Assembly (NCBI GenBank): GCA_964443245.1
Contig: CAYUEG010000005.1
Coordinates: 1 to 64,000 of the forward strand
Length of the DNA: 64,000 nt
Direction of reading: 5' to 3'
DNA from: CANJDH01 sp964443245
Lineage (GTDB): Bacteria; Pseudomonadota; Gammaproteobacteria; Burkholderiales; JAEUOS01
Shown here: positions 33,136 to 42,309 of the stretch, in pieces
Numbering within the stretch: position 1 is the stretch's first letter
How the letters are laid out: every line of letters begins with the position of its first letter
The notes under the pieces: generated by a model
Seen by the model: only the letters and a program-made list of their open reading frames with translations
The model's database searches: none
Told to the model about the DNA's origin: nothing
Translations under genes and position numbers: made by a program

Positions 33136-34311
33136 TCAGTGTTTGCCGTTTGGCTTCTCTTCCCGGTTCGGCGAGTAGGTCTCCCACTGGCCACACCCGG
33201 GGCAACGCCAGAAATACTGCTGCGCCGTAAAGCCACAATTTTCGCACGCGTAGCGCTTCAGTTTCTCGGTGTGAGCATGGATCAGGTTCTTGATCAGCGC
33301 CAGATCGCCGGCGCGCTCGGGCGGCGCCGCCATCAGTTGCGCCTGCAGCAGCTTGTCCAGGCCGGCGAGCGTCGGGTGCTTGCGCAACTCTTCACGCACC
33401 ACGGTGTAGGCAGCCTCGACGCCTTCCGCCTCCGCTGTGGCTTCGAAGGCATGCTCAAGCATGTCGGCCGAGGGATAGCGCTCAAGAAGGCCGCGCAGCA
33501 ACTGCGCGCCTTCCTTTTGTTTGCCCAATTGCTTGTGCGCCTCCATCAGGCGCACCGCAACGTGCGCGAGGAAGCGCGGATCCTGCGACTCGATGCGCAG
33601 CCAGGTGGCAATGGCCTCGGCTGGCTGCCTTAGCTGTGCTGCGATATCGCCCAGGATCATGTGCGCCCGCACGGCCTTGCGGTTGACTTTCAATGCGGCT
33701 TCGGCGTGGCTGCGTGCGTCGTCAGGCTGTGATCTGGCCAGTGCTGCGGCCGCCCGTTCACAATGAAACTCGGCGATCTCGCGTTGTCGGGACTCACCGG
33801 TTTCGCTCTCCACCCGCCCCGCAGTGTGAATTGCCTTCTCCCAGTCTTTTTCCAGTTCGTAAATCTCCAGCAGATGGGTTTGGGCGCGTCCGGCCCAGGC
33901 GGTACCTTCCAGTTTGGTCAGCGCCTCCTCGGCGCGGTCCAGAAGACCTGCCTTCAGGTAGTCCTGCCCGAGTTCAAAGAGAGCATGCAGCCGCTGGTCA
34001 TCGTTCAAATCGGGGCGATTGGCCAGACTTGAATGCATGCGAATGGCACGCTCGATTTCCCCACGACGCCGGAACAGATTGCCCAGGGCGAAATGCAGTT
34101 CAATGGTTTCCGGGTCCACCTTCACGACTTCGATGAACGCATCGATGGCGCGGTCCGGTTGCTCATTGAGCAGAAAGTTGAGCCCCTTGAAATAGGACCG
34201 CGGCAGCGCCCGCGACTCGGACAGCAAATGGCGAATGTCGATTCGAGCGGCCGCCCAACCCAGCCCAAAAAACACCGGCAACGCCAATAACCACCACAGT
34301 TCGATTTCCAC
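33136..34311 (-). CDS. lapB: LPS assembly protein LapB (TPR and rubredoxin-like zinc domain)
   Basis: 391 residues starting at GTG 34311. An N-terminal membrane helix (LWWLLALPVFFGLGWAAARI) is followed by SYFKGLNFLLNEQPDRAIDA and about eight TPR repeats (residues 40-340), then a C-terminal rubredoxin-type zinc site with CENCGF and CPGCGQW. In E. coli LapB (YciM) binds FtsH and controls degradation of LpxC, balancing lipid A synthesis. It is two bases downstream of lapA, the common pairing, and upstream of ugd-hldA-hldD, consistent with LPS control. Confidence 0.94.
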   Translation of the reverse strand: MEIELWWLLALPVFFGLGWAAARIDIRHLLSESRALPRSYFKGLNFLLNEQPDRAIDAFIEVVKVDPETIELHFALGNLFRRRGEIERAIRMHSSLANRPDLNDDQRLHALFELGQDYLKAGLLDRAEEALTKLEGTAWAGRAQTHLLEIYELEKDWEKAIHTAGRVESETGESRQREIAEFHCERAAAALARSQPDDARSHAEAALKVNRKAVRAHMILGDIAAQLRQPAEAIATWLRIESQDPRFLAHVAVRLMEAHKQLGKQKEGAQLLRGLLERYPSADMLEHAFEATAEAEGVEAAYTVVREELRKHPTLAGLDKLLQAQLMAAPPERAGDLALIKNLIHAHTEKLKRYACENCGFTAQQYFWRCPGCGQWETYSPNREEKPNGKH

Positions 34312-34313
34312 GC

Positions 34314-34655
34314 CTAGCTCCCAGATGCTCTCGCATCGCCAGCAACGGGCGTCGCAGTTGCTGGCACGCCGGATGTTGACAACCCCGGCATGGCGCGCGC
34401 GCGCTCCGCTGCCGCTTGTTGCTCGGCGCGCGTAGCTTGCAGCAATTCACGGCGTTGACGAAAGATGCGCGGCAGGCAGGCCAGCACCCCAATGGCAATG
34501 CCGGCTGCAAAGAAAATCAGCAGCAGCAGTACCAGCGGCGCACGCCACTCGAGGTCAAAATAAAAGCGCAACGTGGCCAGTTCATGGTTCTTCAGGGCGA
34601 ACAGGAACAAGATCAGAAACAGTGTCAGGCGCAGGACAATCGTCAAATACTTCAT
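34314..34655 (-). CDS. lapA: LapA domain protein (DUF1049)
   Basis: 113 residues with two transmembrane helices: about 5-21 (TIVLRLTLFLILFLFALKN) and 34-57 (RAPLVLLLLIFFAAGIAIGV). These are followed by a charged helical segment (LPRIFRQRRELLQATRAEQQ) and a flexible Pro/Ala/Ser tail. This is the LapA/YciS pattern and the gene pairs with lapB. LapA is co-expressed with LapB in E. coli and contributes to LPS assembly. ATG 34655 is selected over upstream in-frame starts to 34760, which would run into the hairpin after ihfB. Confidence 0.87.
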   Translation of the reverse strand: MKYLTIVLRLTLFLILFLFALKNHELATLRFYFDLEWRAPLVLLLLIFFAAGIAIGVLACLPRIFRQRRELLQATRAEQQAAAERARAMPGLSTSGVPATATPVAGDARASGS

Positions 34656-34689
34656 CGCCGCCCCATCCAGCCATTCCGGGCACCCCCAT

Positions 34690-34716
34690 GGAAACCCTTG
34701 GTGCACAAGGGTTTCC
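34690..34716. repeat. Perfect 11-bp inverted repeat upstream of lapA
   Basis: GGAAACCCTTG and CAAGGGTTTCC pair exactly around a five-base loop (GTGCA). It lies between the ihfB terminator and lapA and lacks a T-run. It could be a second, weak transcriptional stop or a regulatory dyad for lapA-lapB. Confidence 0.5.
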
Positions 34717-34744
34717 AGCCATGTGCATGGACTACCCACGTAGC

Positions 34745-34771
34745 AAAAAAAAAGCGGCACTCACGTGCCGC
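34745..34771 (-). terminator. Rho-independent terminator after ihfB
   Basis: On the minus strand a 7-bp stem (GCGGCAC/GTGCCGC) with a four-base loop is followed by nine T residues. It begins 24 bp past the ihfB stop, so the gyrA-to-ihfB transcripts probably end here and lapA-lapB start anew. Confidence 0.88.
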
Positions 34772-34794
34772 CTGCCTTGTGTCAGGCATGGTAC

Positions 34795-35157
34795 TCAATT
34801 GACCGCCCCGGAGGCGACCTGTGCCGCAGCCGCAGGAGGCGCATTGACAGCCGGGGCCACGCCATGCCCGGCCAACAGACCGGCATCGACGCGATCGCGC
34901 AACTCTTTGCCGGCCTTGAAGTGCGGTACATGCTTCTCCGGTACTTGCACCTTGTCGCCCGACTTCGGATTGCGTCCGACGCGCGGCGGGCGGTAGTTCA
35001 GCCCGAAACTGCCGAAGCCCCGGATTTCTATCCGCTGGCCCTGCGCCAGGGACAGGGTCATCGCGTCAAGAATCGTCTTGACGGCGAAGTCCGCGTCCTT
35101 GGCTACCAGCTGCGGATAGCGCGCGGCTAGCCGCGCGATCAGGTCCGATTTGGTCAT
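34795..35157 (-). CDS. ihfB: Integration host factor beta subunit
   Basis: IhfB pairs with IhfA to bend DNA in recombination, replication and transcription. The HU/IHF core is clear: MTKSDLIARLAARYPQL, RIEIRGFGSFGLNYRPPR, VGRNPKSGDKVQVP and VPHFKAGKELRDRV. The protein is 120 residues from ATG 35157, about 25 longer than E. coli IhfB, because of a C-terminal tail rich in Ala, Val and Pro (VAPAVNAPPAAAAQVASGAV). An ATG at 35166 adds MTG and is the alternative start. It follows rpsA directly, the conserved proteobacterial order, and is closed by a strong terminator. Confidence 0.93.
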   Translation of the reverse strand: MTKSDLIARLAARYPQLVAKDADFAVKTILDAMTLSLAQGQRIEIRGFGSFGLNYRPPRVGRNPKSGDKVQVPEKHVPHFKAGKELRDRVDAGLLAGHGVAPAVNAPPAAAAQVASGAVN

Positions 35158-35193
35158 GCCGGTCATACAGATGCTGGCTCGTGGTGGGATGGA

Positions 35194-36900
35194 TTACTTC
35201 TGTTCCATCTTCGCCTTGAGCAACGCGCCCAGGTTGGTCGTGCCGTCCTTGGCGTTGCCCGCGTCCTGGATCTGCTTGATCGCCGCAGTCTCTTCGGCTT
35301 GATCCTTCGCCTTGATCGAGACGTTAATGTTGCGCGTCTTGCGATCGACGTTGATGATCACCGCCTCGACCTTGTCACCGACGTTGAGCTGGGTGCTGGC
35401 ATCGAGCACACGGTCACGTGAAATTTCAGACGCACGCAGGTAGGCTTCGATATCGCCTTCCAGCGCAATCACGGCACCTTTGGCATCCACGCTCTTGACG
35501 GTACCGGTAACCAGCGCGCCCTTGTCGTTCATGGCAACGAAGCTGGTGAACGGGTCCCCATCAAGCTGCTTGACGCCCAGCGAGATACGCTCACGCTCGG
35601 TGTCGATGGCCAGCACCACGGCTTCGAGTTCGTCACCCTTCTTGAAGTTCTTGACAGCTTCTTCGCCGGTAAGCGACCAGGACAGGTCCGACAAATGCAC
35701 CAGGCCGTCGATGCCGCCCGGCAGGCCAATGAACACGCCGAAGTCGGTGATCGACTTGATCGCGCCCTTGACCTTGTCGCCCTTCTTCTGGTTGAGCGAA
35801 AAATCTTCCCACGGGTTCGGCAGGCACTGCTTCATGCCCAGCGAAATGCGGCGACGCTCTTCGTCGATCTCGAGGATCATGACCTCGACTTCGTCGCCCA
35901 GGGCAACGACTTTCGACGGATGCACGTTCTTGTTGGTCCAGTCCATCTCGGAGACGTGCACCAGGCCTTCGATGCCGGCTTCGACTTCGACGAATGCGCC
36001 GTAGTCAGTGAGGTTGGTGACCTTGCCGAACAGGCGCGTGCTCTGCGGATAGCGGCGACCGATGCCGACCCACGGGTCGTCACCGAGCTGCTTGACACCC
36101 AGCGACACACGATTCTTTTCCTGGTCGAACTTGAGGATCTTGGCGGTGATCTCGTCGCCTACCGTCAGCACTTCGGACGGGTGACGCACGCGACGCCAGG
36201 CGAGGTCAGTGATGTGCAGCAGGCCATCGATGCCGCCCAGATCCACGAACGCGCCGTAATCGGTGATGTTCTTGACGATGCCCTTGACGACCGAGCCTTC
36301 GACCAGGTTCGAGAGCAGCTTCTGGCGCTCTTCGCCCTGCGAGGCTTCCAGCACGGCACGGCGCGACACGACCACGTTGTTGCGCTTCTTGTCGATCTTG
36401 ATGACCTTGAATTCGAGGGTCTTGCCTTCGAACGGGGTGGTGTCCTTGACCGGGCGGGTATCGACCAGCGAACCGGGAAGGAAAGCGCGCACGCTGTTCA
36501 TCATGACGGTGAGGCCACCCTTCACCTTGCCGGTCACGGTGCCGGAGACGATCTCGCCCGACTCCATGGCCTTCTCGAGATCCAGCCATGCCGACAGGCG
36601 CTTGGCCTTGTCGCGCGACAGCAGGGTCTCGCCAAAACCGTTTTCGATCGAGTCGATCGCAACCGACACGAAATCGCCAACCTTGACGGTCAGCTCGCCG
36701 CCATCGTCCTTGAACTCGGAGAGGGGGATATAGGACTCGGACTTCAAGCCCGCATTTACCACAACGTGGTTGTAATCGACACGCACCACTTCGGCGGTGA
36801 TGACTTCGCCGGCGCGCATTTCCTGCGCCTTGATCGATTCTTCAAAAAGAGCGGCAAAACTTTCGTTGGCGGCTTGGGCCGCCTGTTGAGCGATGGACAT
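35194..36900 (-). CDS. rpsA: 30S ribosomal protein S1
   Basis: S1 binds mRNA on the small ribosomal subunit and helps initiation on structured or weak-SD messages. 568 residues with six S1 (OB-fold) repeats; the four typical ones show the GAFVDLGGIDGLLHITDLAW, GAFVEVEAGIEGLVHVSEMD and GVFIGLPGGIDGLVHLSDLS pattern. ATG 36900 (MSIAQQAAQAANESFAALFE) matches the family; the frame continues to 36972 without support. The leader back to cmk is about 190 bp, in which no known motif is recognised; autoregulation at the leader is known in E. coli and possible here. Confidence 0.97.
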   Translation of the reverse strand: MSIAQQAAQAANESFAALFEESIKAQEMRAGEVITAEVVRVDYNHVVVNAGLKSESYIPLSEFKDDGGELTVKVGDFVSVAIDSIENGFGETLLSRDKAKRLSAWLDLEKAMESGEIVSGTVTGKVKGGLTVMMNSVRAFLPGSLVDTRPVKDTTPFEGKTLEFKVIKIDKKRNNVVVSRRAVLEASQGEERQKLLSNLVEGSVVKGIVKNITDYGAFVDLGGIDGLLHITDLAWRRVRHPSEVLTVGDEITAKILKFDQEKNRVSLGVKQLGDDPWVGIGRRYPQSTRLFGKVTNLTDYGAFVEVEAGIEGLVHVSEMDWTNKNVHPSKVVALGDEVEVMILEIDEERRRISLGMKQCLPNPWEDFSLNQKKGDKVKGAIKSITDFGVFIGLPGGIDGLVHLSDLSWSLTGEEAVKNFKKGDELEAVVLAIDTERERISLGVKQLDGDPFTSFVAMNDKGALVTGTVKSVDAKGAVIALEGDIEAYLRASEISRDRVLDASTQLNVGDKVEAVIINVDRKTRNINVSIKAKDQAEETAAIKQIQDAGNAKDGTTNLGALLKAKMEQK

Positions 36901-37088
36901 GAGTGACCTGACTTGATGAGTACTGCAACCGTGCCGCACAAGAAGATTTGCTGATGTTGCGGGGCGGGCCACGGGGGGTGGGTTGGAGGATGGCGGACTT
37001 CCATTGCGAGAAGCGCCGCCGCCGATATTGCTCGGGGTACCTTGAAACTGTTGCCTGATTGCTGCGTTGCTGCTTCTGGAACGTGCTG

Positions 37089-37799
37089 CTAACTTCTTTG
37101 TGCTTCTCGAAACCAGCCCAACACGGCCGCCACTGCCTGATCCACCGAAAGTTGCGTAGTGTCCAGCAATTTCGCCTCGGCGAGCTGTCTTAACGGCGCT
37201 GCAGCGCGCGCGGCGTCACGCTGGTCTCGCCCCTCCAAATCTGCCAGAACAGATTCGAAAAGGACGCGCATTCTACCATTATTTTCTTTTTCGATCAAAC
37301 CCTTAGCGTCATTTAACGGCAGCCGTTCGAGCTGCGCCACGCGCCGGAAAGCGCGCTCCCTGGCCGAGGCTGTGAGGAATACCTTCAGCACAGCCTGCGG
37401 GAACACCACGGACGCCATGTCACGCCCATCTGCCACCAAACCTGGGGTCGCCAAAAAGGCACGCTGGCGCGCCAGCAGGGCGGCCCGGACGGCAGGCACG
37501 GCGGCAATGCGCGAAGCGTTGGCGCCGCAGGCTTCGCTGCGAATATCGGCCGTCACATCCACGTCGCCCAGCCATACCCCTTGGCCGAATCGCAGAGGCA
37601 TGTCCTGCGCGAGCGCCGCGACCCGCCCGGGCTCGGCATCGAGATCCACCCCGGCACGCGTTGCGACCAGAGCGGCTGCACGATAAATGGCGCCACTATC
37701 AAGGTAGTGAAATCCCAGGGTGGCCGCCACGCGTTCGGCGACGGTACCCTTGCCCGAGGCAGAGGGGCCGTCAATCGCAATGACGGGCAAATCGCTCAT
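37089..37799 (-). CDS. cmk: Cytidylate kinase
   Basis: Cmk phosphorylates CMP and dCMP. 236 residues: the P-loop IAIDGPSASGKGTVAERVA at residues 7-25, then LDSGAIYRAAALVATRAGVD, VADGRDMASVVFPQA and the FLTASARERAFRRVAQL region of the bacterial family. Its ATG overlaps the aroA stop by 4 bp (ATGA). The aroA-cmk-rpsA-ihfB order is conserved among proteobacteria. Confidence 0.95.
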   Translation of the reverse strand: MSDLPVIAIDGPSASGKGTVAERVAATLGFHYLDSGAIYRAAALVATRAGVDLDAEPGRVAALAQDMPLRFGQGVWLGDVDVTADIRSEACGANASRIAAVPAVRAALLARQRAFLATPGLVADGRDMASVVFPQAVLKVFLTASARERAFRRVAQLERLPLNDAKGLIEKENNGRMRVLFESVLADLEGRDQRDAARAAAPLRQLAEAKLLDTTQLSVDQAVAAVLGWFREAQRS

Positions 37800-39091
37800 G
37801 CCACCAGCCGGGTGAACTCGGAAAAATAGGTCGGAAACGTCTTGCCCACGCAGCCGGGCTCATTGATGCGCACGGGCACCCGGCCAAACGAAGCCAGCGA
37901 AAAGCACATCGCCATGCGGTGATCGTCATACGTATCGATGGCCGCATGCGGCGTCAATTGGGCAGGCGGGGTCACACGCAGATAGTCGGCACCTTCTTCC
38001 ACGACGGCGCCAAGCTTGCGCAGTTCAGTGGCCATGGCATGAATGCGATCGGTTTCCTTTACCCGCCAGGAACCAATGTTGCGCAAGGTGGAAGGACCAT
38101 CGGCAAACAGGGCCAGCACGGCAATGGTCATGGCTGCATCGGGAATATGGTTGAAATCGGCATCGATGGCACGCAGCTTCTCATCTTCATGGCCTCGCAC
38201 CTCGATCCAGGTATCTGCCGCCGAAATGTTTGCGCCCATGCGTGCCAGGGCTTCAATGAATTTCACATCCCCCTGGATGCTGGCGCGTCCGACGCCTTCA
38301 ACGCGCACCGGCCCGGCACTGCCGCCCCCGCCAAGAGCCCCGGCCGCCAGGAAATACGATGCCGACGAAGCATCGCCCTCGACCGCAATGCTGCCCGGGC
38401 TGGCATAGCGCGCAGCGGGAAGCCGGAACGCACTCCAGCCCTCCCGTTCCACCTGGATGCCGAAGCGCGCCATCAGGTTGAGCGTGATCTCGATATAGGG
38501 CTTTGAAATGAGCTCCCCCACCACCTCGATGGTGGCAGCCTTGCCCGTCAGCGGCAATGCCATGAGAAGCGCAGTCAGGAACTGGCTTGAGACATTGCCC
38601 CTGACCGGCACCGGGCCGCCCAGCGTGATGTTGGCTGGGTGAATCTGCAGTGGCGGATAACCTTCGGTGCCCACGTAGCGCACGTCTGCCCCGACGGCGC
38701 GCAGGCCGTCGACCAGATCGCCGATCGGGCGTTCGTGCATGCGCGGCACGCCGGACAGGGTGTAGCGCCCACCGCTCAAGGCCAGCGCCGCAGTCAAGGG
38801 GCGGATCGCGGTACCGGCATTGCCCATGAAGAGGTCTGCCTGCTTGACCCGAAAGACGCCGCCTGCGCCGGATACCACCCAGTCCTCGCCTTGCCGCGCC
38901 AGTGCCACGCCCAGCGTCTTGAGGGCCGCAAGCATCACCTTTGTATCGTCAGAATCCAGCAGGTCGACAATGCGCGTCTCTCCCGCAGCGAGGGCCGCCA
39001 GCAACAGGGTGCGGTTGGAAATGCTTTTCGAACCCGGCAGCTTGATGACGCCGCTGGCACGGGTGACAGGTGGCAGGTCGAGAAAATCCAT
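37796..39091 (-). CDS. aroA: 3-phosphoshikimate 1-carboxyvinyltransferase (EPSP synthase)
   Basis: AroA transfers enolpyruvate from PEP to shikimate 3-phosphate, the sixth step to chorismate. 431 residues: the phosphate-binding KLPGSKSISNRTLLLAALA, FMGNAGTAIRPLTAALAL and the RDGDLVDG-like RPIGDLVDGLRAVGADVRY, SSQFLTALLMALPL and WRVKETDRIHAMATELRKLG near the C-terminus. The GNAGT and RP elements are of the ordinary class I type. It lies directly after tyrA with no spacer and overlaps cmk by 4 bp. Confidence 0.95.
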   Translation of the reverse strand: MDFLDLPPVTRASGVIKLPGSKSISNRTLLLAALAAGETRIVDLLDSDDTKVMLAALKTLGVALARQGEDWVVSGAGGVFRVKQADLFMGNAGTAIRPLTAALALSGGRYTLSGVPRMHERPIGDLVDGLRAVGADVRYVGTEGYPPLQIHPANITLGGPVPVRGNVSSQFLTALLMALPLTGKAATIEVVGELISKPYIEITLNLMARFGIQVEREGWSAFRLPAARYASPGSIAVEGDASSASYFLAAGALGGGGSAGPVRVEGVGRASIQGDVKFIEALARMGANISAADTWIEVRGHEDEKLRAIDADFNHIPDAAMTIAVLALFADGPSTLRNIGSWRVKETDRIHAMATELRKLGAVVEEGADYLRVTPPAQLTPHAAIDTYDDHRMAMCFSLASFGRVPVRINEPGCVGKTFPTYFSEFTRLVA

Positions 39092-39997
39092 CTACGCGTC
39101 CCGCACTGGCAGGCTTGCGCCTTTGCCCTGGCTTTCAATCGAATCCAGCCACGCTCGGCGCGCGTCCCTGGCATGGGCGAACACGGCATCGAGCGCTGCC
39201 GCATCACCGGCAGCTATCATGGCGCGCACCGCCTGCAGCCGCGCCAGATAGGCATCCAGCTCCACCAGCAGCGCGCCCTGGTTGGCAATCGAGATATCGC
39301 GCCACATTTCGGGACTGCTGCCGGCGATGCGGGTGAAATCACGAAATCCGCTGGCGGCGTACTGAAACAGGGTCTCGGCATGCGGCTTGCGGGCTATCTC
39401 GTCCACCAACGCGAAAGCCAGCACATGCGGCAAATGGCTGACAGCCGCAAAGGTCTGGTCGTGCATGGCAGGTGCCATCTCGAAAACCCTTGCGCCGCAA
39501 GCCTCCCAGGCCTGACGCACGCGAAGAATGGCTCCTGGAGCGGTTTCTGGCAGGGAGGCGATCACCAGCTTCTTGCCTTCGTACAAATCGGCGCGCGCCG
39601 CCTCGGCGCCGGTCAGCTCGGCGCCCGCGATCGGGTGGGCCGGCACAAACTGCGCAATACGCGAGCCGAAGGCGGCGCGGGCCAGCGCCACCACGTCGCT
39701 CTTGGTGCTGCCGCCGTCGGTGACAATCGAGCGGTCATCCAGGCAAGGCGCAATCTCGGAAAACACGCGTTCCATCTGTCCAACGGGCGTCGCAACGAAA
39801 ATGAAATCGGCCCCCTGATAGGCTGCCGCCGGTGAGGTGGCAATCTCGTCAATCAGGCCCAACGCGAGCGCGCTCTCCAGATTGGCACGGCCGCGCCCTA
39901 CGCCGACGACATGCTTGACCAGGCCCTTGCGCTTCAAGGCCAGTGCAAAGGACCCGCCGATCAGGCCGACGCCGACGATGGCGAGTTTGTCGATCAA
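39092..39997 (-). CDS. tyrA: Prephenate dehydrogenase (TyrA, monofunctional)
   Basis: The enzyme converts prephenate (or arogenate) to the tyrosine precursor with NAD(P). 301 residues: Rossmann motif VGVGLIGGSFALALKRKG at 8-25, TDGGSTKSDVV, PAHPIAGAELTGAEAARADL with the conserved His, and FRDFTRIAGSSPEMWRDI near the C-terminus. There is no chorismate mutase domain or ACT domain; mutase activity is supplied by PheA. The start is TTG 39997, preceded by AAGGA. The gene sits 2 bp downstream of hisC and directly before aroA. Confidence 0.93.
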   Translation of the reverse strand: MIDKLAIVGVGLIGGSFALALKRKGLVKHVVGVGRGRANLESALALGLIDEIATSPAAAYQGADFIFVATPVGQMERVFSEIAPCLDDRSIVTDGGSTKSDVVALARAAFGSRIAQFVPAHPIAGAELTGAEAARADLYEGKKLVIASLPETAPGAILRVRQAWEACGARVFEMAPAMHDQTFAAVSHLPHVLAFALVDEIARKPHAETLFQYAASGFRDFTRIAGSSPEMWRDISIANQGALLVELDAYLARLQAVRAMIAAGDAAALDAVFAHARDARRAWLDSIESQGKGASLPVRDA

Positions 39998-39999
39998 GG

Positions 40000-41124
40000 T
40001 CAGTCCTTCATTGAGGCCTGCGCCACCTCGGCAAGCGCCTCACTGAGGGCGGCGAGGAAACGTGCATTCTCGTGCGGCAGGCCGATCGTGACGCGAACGT
40101 GCTTGGGCAGTTCGTAGCCCACGATCGGGCGCACGATCACGCCACGCCTGAGCAGTGCGTTGAACACGGCAGGGCCGTTGCCGACATTGATCGTGACGAA
40201 GTTCCCGAAGGACGGAATGTAGTCGAGCCCCAACGCCTTGACGCCATCGACCAGTTGCCGCATGCCAACGCGATTGTTCTCGAAGGTACGTTGAACGAAC
40301 TCATCGTCACCGAGAGCCGCGACCGCAGCAGCCAGCGCAATCGAATTGACATTGAAGGGGGCGCGCACGCGGTTGACCATGTCACACACCTGCGGGTTCG
40401 CCAGCATGTAGCCACAGCGCAACCCGGCCAGGCCGTAGATCTTGCAGAAGGTGCGTGTGAGCACCAGATTCGGAAATTCCTTCAGCCACGCGGTGGTGTC
40501 CACCCTCAGTTCGTGCGGAAGAAATTCGTTATAGGCCTCGTCAAGCACGACAATGACATGGCTCGGCACTTTCTTGAGGAAAGCGTGAATCTCGGCGTAG
40601 GGAGTGAACGTGCCGGTCGGGTTGTTCGGATTGGCCAAAAACAGCATGCGGGTGTCGGGCCGAATCGCTGCCAGCATCGCATCCAGATCATTGCCATAGG
40701 CCTTGGCCGGCACCTTGATGCCAGCCGCGCCGCGCGCCTGGGTCGTGATCGGGTACACCGCGAAGCAGTGCTGGCTGTAGACCGCCGACACCCCGGGGGC
40801 GAGGTAGGCCATCGCCACGTAATCAAGCAGATCGTTGGAACCATTGCCGACGACGATGCTGTCCATCGCCACGCCCCACTTTTTCGCCAGCGCAGCCTTG
40901 AGCTCGTAAGCGCCGCCGTCAGGATACAAGTGCACTTCCTCGAGGGCCTTGACCATCGCCGCCCTGGCTTTCGCGCCGCACCCCAGCGGATTTTCATTGG
41001 AGGCGAGCTTGATGATGTCTTTCTCGGGCAGCCCGAGTTCGCGCGCCACCTCGGAGATTGGCTTGCCCGGCTGGTAGGGGGCGATGCCACGCACGTAAGC
41101 GGGCGCAAGTTCGATGTAGTTCAT
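40000..41124 (-). CDS. hisC: Histidinol-phosphate aminotransferase
   Basis: PLP enzyme of histidine synthesis; HisC paralogues in aromatic operons often also transaminate phenylpyruvate or 4-hydroxyphenylpyruvate. 374 residues from ATG 41124: IKLASNENPLGCGAKARAA, LYPDGGAYELKAALA, FLANPNNPTGTFTPYAE, VLDEAYNEFLP and the PLP lysine in TRTFCKIYGLAGLRCGYML. Its place between pheA and tyrA suggests an aromatic-transaminase role (hisC2 type, inference). A GTG at 41139 is an alternative start; neither has a clear ribosome site. Confidence 0.92.
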   Translation of the reverse strand: MNYIELAPAYVRGIAPYQPGKPISEVARELGLPEKDIIKLASNENPLGCGAKARAAMVKALEEVHLYPDGGAYELKAALAKKWGVAMDSIVVGNGSNDLLDYVAMAYLAPGVSAVYSQHCFAVYPITTQARGAAGIKVPAKAYGNDLDAMLAAIRPDTRMLFLANPNNPTGTFTPYAEIHAFLKKVPSHVIVVLDEAYNEFLPHELRVDTTAWLKEFPNLVLTRTFCKIYGLAGLRCGYMLANPQVCDMVNRVRAPFNVNSIALAAAVAALGDDEFVQRTFENNRVGMRQLVDGVKALGLDYIPSFGNFVTINVGNGPAVFNALLRRGVIVRPIVGYELPKHVRVTIGLPHENARFLAALSEALAEVAQASMKD

Positions 41125-41205
41125 GGTATCAGGCAGCACAAAAAAAGGTCATCACAAAGAGAATCCCTGGCAGCGGCCGCCGCCGGGGTGTTGGCGACAC
41201 GATCG

Positions 41206-42309
41206 TCAATAGTCCCCGACCGGGAAGGAGCCGAAGATCTTGAGATAGGGCGCGATGGACTTCAGTTCGGCCAACGCAGTGGCCAGAACCGTGTCAGTCT
41301 GGTGGCCTTCCAGATCGACATAGAACAGGTATTCCCAGGAACCCGGCATGGAAGCAATCTTGGCGGGACGCGACTCCAGTTTCGTCATCGAAACGCCATG
41401 CTTGGCAAACGGTGTCAGCAAGGCATGGACAGCCCCCGGCTTGTTGGGCGCGGACATGACCAGCCAGGTGCGGTCGCGGCCGGTGCGTTGCGCTTCAACA
41501 TGGCCGGCGACGATGAAACGCGTGCGATTGGTCGGGTCGTCCTCGATGTTCTGCGCCAAGACCGTCAAGCCATAGTTCTCCGCCGCGTTGAGGCCGGCAA
41601 TGGCTGCGGTGTTGTCATCGAGGCTGGCCAGGCGGGCCGCCTCTGCGTTGGACTCGACAGTGACGCGATCGACGCCGGGCAGGTTGCGATTGAGCCAATT
41701 CTGGGTTTGCGCAAGCGATTGGCCGTGCGAATACACTTTGGTGATGCCTGTCATGCCGGCTTCGGCGCCGGTGCCCTTGCGCATCAGGTTCTGCTGTACG
41801 CGCACCACCACTTCGCCGCAAATCTTGAGCGGCGTCAACAGCAGCAGATCGAGGGCGCGCGAGATGGCCCCTTCGGTGGAGTTTTCTACCGGTACGACGG
41901 AAAAATCGGTTTCGCCGCTCTCGGTACGACGGAACACTTCGTCGAAATTGGCGCAGGGCACGGCCACACAGGACCGCCCGAACTGCTTGATCGCTGCCTG
42001 CTCGGAAAAGGTGCCGGCCGGCCCCAAGTAGGCGACGCGGATCGGCCGCTGCAAGGCCGAGCTGGCGGACATGATCTCGTGGTAGATGCGGCTGACGGCT
42101 TCGTTGGGCAGCGGACCGGGATTGACCTCCTGCAGACGCCGCAGGACATGGGCCTCACGTTCCGGGCGATAGACCACCGCGGGCCCCTCGCCCCCGGCGC
42201 GCTTGGCCTCGCCAATTCGTTTTGAGACCGCCGCGCGGGCATTGAGAAGCTTGAGCAGCTCGTCGTCGAGCCGGTCGATTTCCAGGCGCAGCTTGGCCAG
42301 TTCGCTCAT
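41206..42309 (-). CDS. pheA: Bifunctional chorismate mutase/prephenate dehydratase (P-protein)
   Basis: PheA makes prephenate from chorismate and then phenylpyruvate. 367 residues in three parts: an AroQ-type chorismate mutase (1-85, LRLEIDRLDDELLKLLNARA), prephenate dehydratase (about 90-270, VAYLGPAGTFSEQAA, PVENSTEGAISRALD), and a C-terminal ACT domain (about 280-360) with the phenylalanine-binding ESRP in MTKLESRPAK. Feedback inhibition by phenylalanine is expected from that motif. ATG 42309 overlaps the serC stop by 4 bp. Confidence 0.96.
   Translation of the reverse strand: MSELAKLRLEIDRLDDELLKLLNARAAVSKRIGEAKRAGGEGPAVVYRPEREAHVLRRLQEVNPGPLPNEAVSRIYHEIMSASSALQRPIRVAYLGPAGTFSEQAAIKQFGRSCVAVPCANFDEVFRRTESGETDFSVVPVENSTEGAISRALDLLLLTPLKICGEVVVRVQQNLMRKGTGAEAGMTGITKVYSHGQSLAQTQNWLNRNLPGVDRVTVESNAEAARLASLDDNTAAIAGLNAAENYGLTVLAQNIEDDPTNRTRFIVAGHVEAQRTGRDRTWLVMSAPNKPGAVHALLTPFAKHGVSMTKLESRPAKIASMPGSWEYLFYVDLEGHQTDTVLATALAELKSIAPYLKIFGSFPVGDY

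Noticed and set aside
949..34708. TTGGTGGACAAGG-like 13-mer near 949, 17130 and 34698 as a possible dispersed repeat
   Set aside because: Two of the three lie inside coding sequence, the third has a mismatch, and 13-base matches are expected by chance in 64 kb.
35695..36906. 403-residue open frame opposite rpsA
   Set aside because: Shadow produced by the repetitive S1 codon pattern.
39520..39545. Near copy of half of the 9056-9088 palindrome (AAGAATGGCTCCTGGAGC)
   Set aside because: It lies inside tyrA, matches only the central part, and one such near match is plausible by chance; not enough to call a repeat family.
40072..42225. 717-residue open frame on the plus strand
   Set aside because: It is antisense to hisC and pheA, lacks a recognisable domain and has the His/Arg/Gly-rich composition typical of frames opposite GC-rich genes.
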